From: CAZSSM01 sp964609385
GTDB taxonomy: Bacteria > Planctomycetota > Planctomycetia > Isosphaerales > Isosphaeraceae
Assembly: GCA_964609385.1 (NCBI GenBank)
Contig: CAZSSM010000100.1
Location: forward strand, 1 to 24,577
Direction of reading: 5' to 3'
Length of the DNA: 24,577 nt
Both the position numbers and the translations under genes were made by a program. The notes beneath the pieces were generated by a model. The model ran no database searches. It was not told the DNA's origin and saw nothing but the letters and a program-made list of their open reading frames with translations. Numbering within the stretch: position 1 is the stretch's first letter; each line of letters opens with the position of its first letter. Shown piece after piece: positions 8,848 through 15,891 of the stretch.

Positions 8848-11214
8848 GTGTCACCCACACAAGCGAACGCCCCTCGACGACGATCGACGCTTCCCCAGGC
8901 ACTCGGGATGGGCCTGGCCCTCGCGATCCTCTTCCTCGTCCCCACCCACGCTTCGACTCGCCCCGAGGACGAATCCGAGCCCATCCCCGCGCGGATCCCC
9001 GAGCGGGAGACACCCGTCAGCTTCATCACTGAAGTGATCGAGGTCCTCGACAATAAGTGTGTCGGTTGCCACAACAGCGCGTTGGCTGAGAACGGCCTCA
9101 ACATGGAGGAGGTCCCCCTGATGCTGGAGGGGGGCCGTCGAGGACCGTCGATCGTGCCGGGCAACGCCGACCAAAGCACCCTGTATCTCATGGGCTCGCA
9201 CCGGATGGAGCCGGTCATGCCGCCGATCGAGAAGGCGAACCTCGAACCGTTGACGCCCGAGGAGGTCGGCCTGATCAAACTCTGGATCGATCAAGGGGCC
9301 GTCGACGATACCGAGACCTTCGGTATGGACGAGATCGAGGAGGATCAGGTCACCCTCGGCGCGATTCCCGACGGGGTCCATCCGGTGACCGCCCTCGACC
9401 TCTCGGCCGAGGCCAGGTTCCTCGCCTTCGGGCGCGCTGAGGTCGTCGAGGTCGTCGATCCGCGATCGGGAATCCCGGTGATTCGACTGGGCGGCCATCG
9501 CGACCTGATCCAGTCGATCCGCTTCTCGCCCGACGGCCGAACACTGGCCGCTGGCAGCTACCGCGACGTGACGCTCTGGAACGTGCCCCAGGTCACGCCA
9601 AGCCGCCCGATCGTCGTTGAGGCGGACTCGGCGATCACGGCAATCGCCTCGGGCCTCGAGCCGGACCAACTCGTCATCGCCGACGCCGAAGGACGCATCC
9701 AGATCCGTAACGCTGGGGACGGCCACGTCATCCAGACCATTCGGAGCGAGCACGCTCCGATCACCGCTCTCGATGTCGGGTTGGACGGTTCGATCGCCGC
9801 TGGGTCCGTCAACGGCACGATTCAAGTCTGGGATCCCGATGCGGCCGGGGACGATCCGCCTCGCCTGACCCTTGCCGGACACAAAGGATCGATCCGCGAC
9901 TTGGCCTACACCTGTGCCTGCGGTCTGGCCTCGGCCTCGGACGACGGGACAGTTCGACTCTGGGACTTCCCGATGACCGGCGCCCCCGAGGAGCCGATCG
10001 CCGCCACCCATCTCCTCGATGCTCACGACGGACCGATCCGAGCACTCCACGTTGATGAGTCGGCCTCCTTGCTATTGACCGGAGGCGAGGACGGGACGGT
10101 TCGGCGCTGGATCTCGCGGACCGGCGAGCCGTTCGAGCAGATTATTGATGGTTCAAGACCGGTCGTCTCCCTCACGTATGACCCCACTCAGGACCACATC
10201 CTCAGCGTTACCGACACAGTTCGGCTGCACGACCGCGAGACCGGAGACCAACTTGGTGCTTGGACCGATCACGAAGCGGCCGTCAAGCTCGTCGCGATCG
10301 ATGTCGAGCGGAACCGAGCGGCTACCGGCGACGCTTCGGGGCGGATCAAGGTCTGGGACCTCGACAACGGCCAAGGGATCGTCGTCCTGAACCACCCCGG
10401 CGCCAACGACGGGTCCGCTGAGGCACCGTTGATGGGATTGACGTTCCTCGGAGATGGCCGGCTCGTCTCTGTCTCGGAGAAGGGCGACGCACGGGTTTGG
10501 TCGATTTCCGGAGGCTGGTCCGACAAGGGCGTGCTCGGTCCCCACGTCTTCCGCGTCCTCGCCCTCGACTTTAGCCCCGACTCGAAACGGTTGGCTGCTG
10601 GCAGCGGCGAGCCATCACGCTCGGGCACGATCCACATCTGGGACGTCGAAGCGCAGCGGGTCCTCCACGAACTCGCCGACTTTCACTCCGACACCGTCTT
10701 CGGCCTCCGCTTCGGACCCGACGGCTCGACGCTGGCCAGCACCGCCGCGGACAAGTTCGTCAAGGTCGTCGACGTCGAAACCGGCGAAGAGATCGGGTCG
10801 TTCGAGGGGCACACGCACCACGTGCTGGGTGTCGACTGGTCGGAGGACGGCTTGAAGCTGGTCAGCGCCGGTGCTGACAATGTGATCAAGCTCTGGAACT
10901 TGGAGAACGGCGAGCAGATCCGGACCTTCCGCCCAGCCGGCAACCAGATCACGGCCGTCCGTTGGCTCGACGGCCAAGGGGTCTTCGGCGCCGACGGCGA
11001 CGGCCAAGTGCGCCGCTGGAACCCCGACGATGGCAAGCTGAAGCGGTCGTATGACGGTCTGGCCGACTACGCCTACACGCTCGCCGTCGACCCCGACGGT
11101 CGGTTCCTGATCGCCGGCGACGCCAGCGGTCGGGTCGTCATCTGGTCGCTCGACAACAATAAGGTCATCCGGACCCTCGAGCCACCCGCACCCCAACGTG
11201 ACGCTGCGGAGTGA
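8848..11214 (+). CDS. c-type cytochrome domain fused to WD40 repeats
   Basis: The 788-residue protein starts with a GTG, then a twin-Arg-containing signal-like segment (core about 18-31). Residues 60-152 form a planctomycete cytochrome c domain: CVGCH at 71-75 binds haem covalently, and the Met in EPVMPP near 124 is the likely distal ligand. Residues about 165-785 are WD40 repeats with many SPDGxxLAAGSxDxxxxLWD-type blades. The length would fit two seven-bladed propellers, but I did not align each blade. The protein should act outside the cytoplasm in electron transfer or as a haem-bearing scaffold. It forms an operon with the PPC gene. The DUF1549/DUF1553 and DUF1501 partners often seen with such proteins are absent here. 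It converges on the maltokinase gene. Confidence 0.9.
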   Translation: MSPTQANAPRRRSTLPQALGMGLALAILFLVPTHASTRPEDESEPIPARIPERETPVSFITEVIEVLDNKCVGCHNSALAENGLNMEEVPLMLEGGRRGPSIVPGNADQSTLYLMGSHRMEPVMPPIEKANLEPLTPEEVGLIKLWIDQGAVDDTETFGMDEIEEDQVTLGAIPDGVHPVTALDLSAEARFLAFGRAEVVEVVDPRSGIPVIRLGGHRDLIQSIRFSPDGRTLAAGSYRDVTLWNVPQVTPSRPIVVEADSAITAIASGLEPDQLVIADAEGRIQIRNAGDGHVIQTIRSEHAPITALDVGLDGSIAAGSVNGTIQVWDPDAAGDDPPRLTLAGHKGSIRDLAYTCACGLASASDDGTVRLWDFPMTGAPEEPIAATHLLDAHDGPIRALHVDESASLLLTGGEDGTVRRWISRTGEPFEQIIDGSRPVVSLTYDPTQDHILSVTDTVRLHDRETGDQLGAWTDHEAAVKLVAIDVERNRAATGDASGRIKVWDLDNGQGIVVLNHPGANDGSAEAPLMGLTFLGDGRLVSVSEKGDARVWSISGGWSDKGVLGPHVFRVLALDFSPDSKRLAAGSGEPSRSGTIHIWDVEAQRVLHELADFHSDTVFGLRFGPDGSTLASTAADKFVKVVDVETGEEIGSFEGHTHHVLGVDWSEDGLKLVSAGADNVIKLWNLENGEQIRTFRPAGNQITAVRWLDGQGVFGADGDGQVRRWNPDDGKLKRSYDGLADYAYTLAVDPDGRFLIAGDASGRVVIWSLDNNKVIRTLEPPAPQRDAAE

Positions 11215-11222
11215 CGCCCCAT

Positions 11223-11238
11223 CCGCCTTTCCGGGCGG
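11223..11238. terminator. Small GC hairpin between convergent genes
   Basis: CCGCC (11223-11227) pairs with GGCGG (11234-11238) around a 6-base loop. It lies in the 64-base gap between the stops of the cytochrome-WD40 gene and the maltokinase gene. There is no T-run, so the terminator role is only suggested by its position. Confidence 0.3.
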
Positions 11239-11278
11239 GGATACGACAAGAGAGCATCGGTCCCCCGAACAGAGATCG

Positions 11279-12955
11279 TCAGACCTCCACGATCGACTGG
11301 AGGGGGATTCGGACCCAAGTTGGACGGTTGTTTAGCTCGTAGAGCAGTTCGTAGAAGGCTTTCTCGAGCAGGTAGGCGCGGCCCAACGGCGAATCGATGG
11401 GAATCGCCAGGCCGGTCGGCCCTTGGCCCGCGATCGCCTCGTCGTAGGCGTCCAGATAAGCGCGGACGGTCCGCTCCTCCCAGAATCGCGCCCAGGGCGC
11501 CAGGGCATCAAGGAGGTCGGAACGGCCATCGGCGACGGCGAACAGTCCGGCATAGGCGGCGTAGCCGAAGGATCGGACCATGCCCACGACGTCGCGGACG
11601 GCCGGCTTCTTGGCGCGTCGCTCGGCCAGTCTCCGCGCCGGCTCACCCTCGAAATCGAGGATGATCACATCTCCACCGGTCCAAAGCACTTGCCCGAGAT
11701 GGTAGTCGCCGTGAGTCCGGATCTTGACCGCTTCATTTGAGGTTGTCGTCCCTGTCGCCAACGCATCGAGCTGCGTCATCATGTTGGGCGCCGACGCGAT
11801 GACCCGTTCGGCCAAACCGCGCTCGAACTCTGGCATCATCGAGGAGCGGGCCATCAACGCGGAGACGGCATCGTCGACCTGGGTTGCGACGCCCGAGGCC
11901 ACCGACTCGATGTCTACGATCGACAAGGGCTCGGGTCGGAACGCCGGGTCGTCGGGATCGGCAGCCAACGCCCGATGCATCTCAGCGGTCCGACGCCCCA
12001 AGAGCCGGACCGTCGAGGTCCAAGAGGCCAGCGCTTCGCGGATCGGGGCCGTCGACGCTTCGTCCACGCCGAGCGCCATCGTCAGGTCGGGGGCTGAAGT
12101 CTGACACGCCTCCACCGCCCGATAGTAGGCCCCGACCTGATCCAACGCGTAGTCCCAGCCCGAACCGCGATGCACGACCTGCCCTTGAAGGATCGCCAAG
12201 GTGATCGGCTCGTCCGAAGCCTTGTCGAGATAAGAGAGCCCGCCCAAGGTCGCGGGACAGTGGTCGAACCGCGCCTGCTCGGTTAGGAACCGACCGATCT
12301 CCCAGTCGAGGTTCACCCCACGCTCCAACTTCCGGAACGCTTTGAGGAAAAACCGGTCTCCATACAAGACTGCCGAGTTGCTCTGCTCGAGCGATGCCGT
12401 CCGCGCCTTGGGCCAATCCCCTCCTTCGGGCCGACGCGAGACCAGGGCATTGGTCCGGATCGATTCGATCCGTCCGTTGGTCAGCTCAATCACGTCCTCC
12501 GTGTCGATGGCCCGTAGCAAAGCGTCCCAGAGCGGGCCGGAGGCCGAAGCGTCGAACAGCCAGGCCGAACGCCCAGTCGGTTCCTCCAACCTCGCGATCC
12601 GCGCCGACTCGGGAATCGATCCGCTCCGGATACCATCATCCTCACTGGAATGATCGCCATCGATGATACCGAGCGGGAGGGAATACCATTCCGGTGCCCC
12701 CTCGGAGAACTGGACCTCCCAGAGCATCAGGCGAACGACGGCGCCATCGTCGAGGGTACGGTCCTGCGCTTCGGCGTCGGCGATGCTCAAACCGGCGATC
12801 GAGCGCGACTTGCCGGCGAACCATCGCGAGCGAACGAGGTAGGAGCGCAGCCCGTCCAACAACGGGGCCGACGCCGGATCGTTCTGAATGAGTGCGGTGA
12901 ACGAGCCGGCGATCGACTCGGTCCGGATAACGGCAAGTGCTTCGGGCGAGGTCAA
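11279..12955 (-). CDS. mak: Stand-alone maltokinase (Pep2/Mak type)
   Basis: The 558-residue protein resembles the maltokinase that phosphorylates maltose with ATP to maltose 1-phosphate, the substrate of GlgE. The N-terminal cap starts with LRSYLVRSRWFAGKSR near 36-51, typical of Mak. The kinase C-lobe has HGDYHLGQ at 415-422 (catalytic Asp417) and DFEGEP at 434-439 (metal binding), then a conserved RDVVGMVRSFGYAAYAG helix. In many bacteria this domain is fused to trehalose synthase TreS; here it is free. The start is TTG at 12955, supported by a strong ribosome binding site 7 bases upstream. It follows glgE by 152 bases. Confidence in the kinase family is high; exact substrate is inferred from the neighbour. 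Confidence 0.88.
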   Translation of the reverse strand: MTSPEALAVIRTESIAGSFTALIQNDPASAPLLDGLRSYLVRSRWFAGKSRSIAGLSIADAEAQDRTLDDGAVVRLMLWEVQFSEGAPEWYSLPLGIIDGDHSSEDDGIRSGSIPESARIARLEEPTGRSAWLFDASASGPLWDALLRAIDTEDVIELTNGRIESIRTNALVSRRPEGGDWPKARTASLEQSNSAVLYGDRFFLKAFRKLERGVNLDWEIGRFLTEQARFDHCPATLGGLSYLDKASDEPITLAILQGQVVHRGSGWDYALDQVGAYYRAVEACQTSAPDLTMALGVDEASTAPIREALASWTSTVRLLGRRTAEMHRALAADPDDPAFRPEPLSIVDIESVASGVATQVDDAVSALMARSSMMPEFERGLAERVIASAPNMMTQLDALATGTTTSNEAVKIRTHGDYHLGQVLWTGGDVIILDFEGEPARRLAERRAKKPAVRDVVGMVRSFGYAAYAGLFAVADGRSDLLDALAPWARFWEERTVRAYLDAYDEAIAGQGPTGLAIPIDSPLGRAYLLEKAFYELLYELNNRPTWVRIPLQSIVEV

Positions 12956-12962
12956 CCGATCG

Positions 12963-12969
12963 CCTCCTC
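12963..12969 (-). promoter_or_regulatory. Strong ribosome binding site deciding a TTG start
   Basis: On the minus strand GAGGAGG lies 7 bases before the TTG at 12955. This near-perfect Shine-Dalgarno sequence makes the rare TTG the most likely start of the maltokinase gene. Confidence 0.75.
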
Positions 12970-13028
12970 ACGTCACCACCTTGTCGGAAGGGCGTTCTCT
13001 CACGATCTCGATCTTTGGGTGATTCCAA

Positions 13029-13057
13029 CGATCGATCCCAAGCGAAGGGATCGATCG
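13029..13057. other. 11-bp perfect hairpin between glgE and maltokinase genes
   Basis: CGATCGATCCC (13029-13039) pairs perfectly with GGGATCGATCG (13047-13057) around the 7-base loop AAGCGAA. It lies in the 152-base glgE-mak spacer and, on the transcript, precedes the maltokinase start by about 75 bases. No T-run follows on the minus strand, so it is not a standard terminator. It may stabilise or attenuate the transcript. Confidence 0.55.
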
Positions 13058-13107
13058 CCAGCAGCGCGACAGCGATCATCGATCGGTCTCACGTCCTGCT
13101 GTCCTGC

Positions 13108-15153
13108 TCAAGCCTGTCGAACATGGAAGACGTGGGCAGGACACTGGTTGGGGTCGAGGATGACGATATTGTCCGACCCGGTCCAGTAGAACTGCTGATC
13201 GCTGAGCACGTCGTGGACGACATAGCCGCTGGGATCGACCCCGAGGAACTCGACCGGGTGCGAAACCCGGGCGGTCTGGGTCTGGTGCGGGTCCAGGTTC
13301 ACGGCGACCAGGAAGACGTCCGACCGGTCGGCCGTCGCCTTGCCGTAATAAAGCACCTGGTCGTTGTTGGTCTCGAAGAATTCGAGGTTGGTCAGTTCCT
13401 GGAGCGCTCGATGACCGCGTCGGGTCTGGTTGAGCCGGGCGATCGTCTCGCGGATCGTGATCGGATCGTCCAAGTTCCAGTGGCGCTGCTGGTACTTCTC
13501 GCTGTCGAGGTATTCTTCGCTGCCCTCGCGGACTGGGGTGCCGACACAGAGTTCGAACGGCGGTCCGTAAATGCCGTAGGCGGGGCTCAAAGTCGCTGCC
13601 AGCACGAACCGGACGAGGAACGCCGAGCGACCGCCGTGCTGGAGGTAGGCGTGCAGGATGTCGGGCGTGTTCGCGAAGAAGTTGGGCCGCATGTACTCGC
13701 GGCACTCTTCGAGGGTCAATTCGGTCAAGTATTCGGTCAAATCGGCCTTCGTGTTCCGCCAGGTGAAATATGTGTAAGACTGCGTAAAACCCGCTTTAGC
13801 CAAATACTTCATCAGCTTGGGACGGGTGAAAGCTTCTGAGAGAAAGATCACTTCGGGATGTTTCGCCTTGATTTCGCCGATGCACCAATCCCAGAACCGG
13901 AACGGCTTGGTATGCGGGTTGTCGACGCGGAAGACGGTCACGCCCTGCTCGACCCAATGGAGGAAGACGTCGCGGAGTTCTTGATAGAGCCCCTGCCAGG
14001 CCTCCCCTTCGAAATCGATTGGGTAAATATCTTGATACTTCTTGGGCGGATTTTCAGCATATTTGATCGACCCATCGGGCCGATGGCGGAACCAGTCGGG
14101 ATGTTCCTTGACGTAGGGGTGATCGGGCGAGCACTGGAAGGCGATGTCGAGGGCGATCTGGATCCCGCGCTTCTTCGCTTCGGCGACGAGGCGTCGGAAG
14201 TCTTCGGGCGTGCCCAGGTCGCGGAGGATCGCCTTGTGTCCGCCTTCGGGGGCGCCGATGGCCCAGGGACTGCCCAGGTCGCCGGGGCGAGCGGCCAGGC
14301 TGTTGTTGGGCCCTTTGCGATAGCTGGTTCCGATGGGGTGAATCGGCGGCAAGTAGAGGATGTCGAAGCCCATGTCGGCCACGTAAGGCAAAAGGCCGAT
14401 GACGTCGTTGAAGGTGCCGTGCCGCGAGGGGTCGTTCGAGGCGGATCTGGGGAACATCTCGTACCAAGCGCCGAAGCGGGCGAGATATGGGTCGACGGTG
14501 ACTCGGAGCGTCGGGGCCGATTCGGTCAGGTTCGACCTGGCCCCGAAGCGTCGCATGAGGTCGAAGAGGTCTTCGCGGAAAGCCTGCTCGACCCGCTCGT
14601 GCTGGGCCCGATCCGAGGAGATCGTCTCGGCCAGGCCGCGGAGAGTGACTTCTTCGAGGTGGCCGGTGGCGCGGGTCGAGGCGTCTCGGATCAGCTCGGC
14701 GCCCTCCAACAGCTCGCTGTGGACGTCCTGACCGGCCTCCACCTTCTTGATCGTATCACGCCTCCAACCGGCGAACCGGTCGATCCAGGCTGCCACCAGG
14801 TACTCATAGCTGCCGACCTGATCGACGAGGAACGACCCGCTCCACTCGTCGTTGGGGTGTTCTTCCAGCGGGATCTCGATCCACGATGACTTGCCCGGCA
14901 TCCGAAGCCGGATGACTCCCCGGAGCACTTCGTGGCCGTCGGCATAGATGTGGGCCGTGACCTCGACGGTGTCGCCGGGGACCCGCTTGATCGCGAACTG
15001 GCCGCCGTCGATCTGGGGACGGATCGACTCGATGATGATCCGCGACGGGATCGTCGGCTGAGTCGACTGGCCATTGGCCGACGCAGTCTTGTCCGGTCGG
15101 GTCGAGGCCTCGGTGGTCTGTGAACGGAAGCTCGAGAGGATTCGCGAAAACAT
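13108..15153 (-). CDS. glgE: GlgE, alpha-1,4-glucan:maltose-1-phosphate maltosyltransferase
   Basis: GlgE transfers maltosyl units from maltose 1-phosphate to the growing alpha-1,4-glucan in the cytoplasm. The 681-residue protein has the family length: an N-terminal beta domain with the family opening IIIESIRPQIDGGQFAIKR near 39-57, an inserted helical bundle near 150-215 and a GH13 barrel. Signatures are YLPPIHPIG at 267-275, FRVDNPHTKP at 408-417 with nucleophile Asp411, and FLSEAFTRP at 437-445 with acid/base Glu440. The 29-residue spacing between the two catalytic residues matches what I recall for characterised GlgE. The ATG at 15153 lacks a good ribosome binding site. It stands between a phosphatase gene and the maltokinase gene, all on one strand. 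Confidence 0.96.
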   Translation of the reverse strand: MFSRILSSFRSQTTEASTRPDKTASANGQSTQPTIPSRIIIESIRPQIDGGQFAIKRVPGDTVEVTAHIYADGHEVLRGVIRLRMPGKSSWIEIPLEEHPNDEWSGSFLVDQVGSYEYLVAAWIDRFAGWRRDTIKKVEAGQDVHSELLEGAELIRDASTRATGHLEEVTLRGLAETISSDRAQHERVEQAFREDLFDLMRRFGARSNLTESAPTLRVTVDPYLARFGAWYEMFPRSASNDPSRHGTFNDVIGLLPYVADMGFDILYLPPIHPIGTSYRKGPNNSLAARPGDLGSPWAIGAPEGGHKAILRDLGTPEDFRRLVAEAKKRGIQIALDIAFQCSPDHPYVKEHPDWFRHRPDGSIKYAENPPKKYQDIYPIDFEGEAWQGLYQELRDVFLHWVEQGVTVFRVDNPHTKPFRFWDWCIGEIKAKHPEVIFLSEAFTRPKLMKYLAKAGFTQSYTYFTWRNTKADLTEYLTELTLEECREYMRPNFFANTPDILHAYLQHGGRSAFLVRFVLAATLSPAYGIYGPPFELCVGTPVREGSEEYLDSEKYQQRHWNLDDPITIRETIARLNQTRRGHRALQELTNLEFFETNNDQVLYYGKATADRSDVFLVAVNLDPHQTQTARVSHPVEFLGVDPSGYVVHDVLSDQQFYWTGSDNIVILDPNQCPAHVFHVRQA

Positions 15154-15252
15154 GGGGGGGTCGCTCGTCTTCCGGCCTTGGGGAGATGCATTAACGCGTA
15201 GTGCGCTCCGACGACGTCTCCATTCTGAGCAATCCGGCCGCGACGAACAACA

Positions 15253-15289
15253 ATCCGGATGCTCGAAACTGACACAGTTTCATTCGGAT
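15253..15289. promoter_or_regulatory. Operator-like palindrome upstream of glgE
   Basis: GAAACTG (15265-15271) and CAGTTTC (15275-15281) form a perfect inverted repeat with a 3-base centre. An outer pair ATCCG (15253-15257) and CGGAT (15285-15289) flanks it. It lies about 110 bases upstream of the glgE start, in the 159-base gap after the phosphatase gene. The form suits a dimeric repressor site, but no regulator is identified. Confidence 0.45.
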
Positions 15290-15312
15290 GGTGCAATTGA
15301 CATGCCGGTCCT

Positions 15313-15852
15313 TCATGAAGATTCGAAGGGATTCGGATCGGTCGTTCTTCGAAGTGCGGCGATGTCCCGATCACGCCAACCCCGTGCACGACCTTCGGCG
15401 ACGGCCTTCGCGATTAGTTCGGCATCGATCAGTAGGGGGTGCCCGGCCACCGAGTCGGGTGCAACAGACTCGATCCGCAACCGGGCCGATTCGGGAGGCT
15501 CGCCACAGGCGATGAGGAACAGCCAAGCGATCGTCGGCGAACGATTCCAACCGGCCAGGCAATGGAGATAAACCCGAGCGTCGTTCCCTTGGAGCATTTC
15601 CCCGAGCGCATCGAGACAGGCCAGGACCGATTCGTTGGGGATCCGGACATGGTCGGCGATCGGGATCCAGCGGTAGGTCCGGAACCCAAACGCCTCGGCT
15701 GGAAAGAGCCCCTCGGTGTCGGAGACGTTGAGCAGGTCGGTTACGCCCGCGTCGACCAGGGCTTGGGCCCGCTCGAAGGTGGCGAACGGCCCGACGGCGA
15801 GCCGCTCGCCGATCCAGGCGAATCGGGTCCGGCGATCGTCGTCGGGGCGCAT
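15313..15852 (-). CDS. Dual-specificity-type protein phosphatase
   Basis: The 179-residue protein is a compact cysteine-based phosphatase. The signature HCLAGWNRSPT gives catalytic Cys98 and phosphate-binding Arg104 in the CX5R loop. The likely general acid is Asp67 in the IPIADHV loop, about 30 residues earlier as in this family. VTDLLNVSDTEGL near 37-49 is the typical DSP core strand. There is no signal peptide or extra carbohydrate-binding domain. The ATG at 15852 is preceded by GAGGAGG at 8 bases, a strong start. It lies 39 bases after the M14 peptidase gene and 159 bases before glgE on the same strand. The substrate is unknown: protein, small molecule or phosphorylated glucan are all possible. 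Confidence 0.87.
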   Translation of the reverse strand: MRPDDDRRTRFAWIGERLAVGPFATFERAQALVDAGVTDLLNVSDTEGLFPAEAFGFRTYRWIPIADHVRIPNESVLACLDALGEMLQGNDARVYLHCLAGWNRSPTIAWLFLIACGEPPESARLRIESVAPDSVAGHPLLIDAELIAKAVAEGRARGWRDRDIAALRRTTDPNPFESS

Positions 15853-15891
15853 TCTCCTGACCTCCTCAAGTCAAGGTCGAGACTGTCTCAA

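Noticed and set aside
8851..10050. Long minus-strand open frame opposite the cytochrome-WD40 gene
   Set aside because: It is a frame shadow of the real gene on the plus strand, with Asp/Arg/Gly-rich composition and no domain.
15297..15302. TTGACA on the plus strand, resembling a -35 box
   Set aside because: No -10 partner and no plus-strand gene lies downstream.
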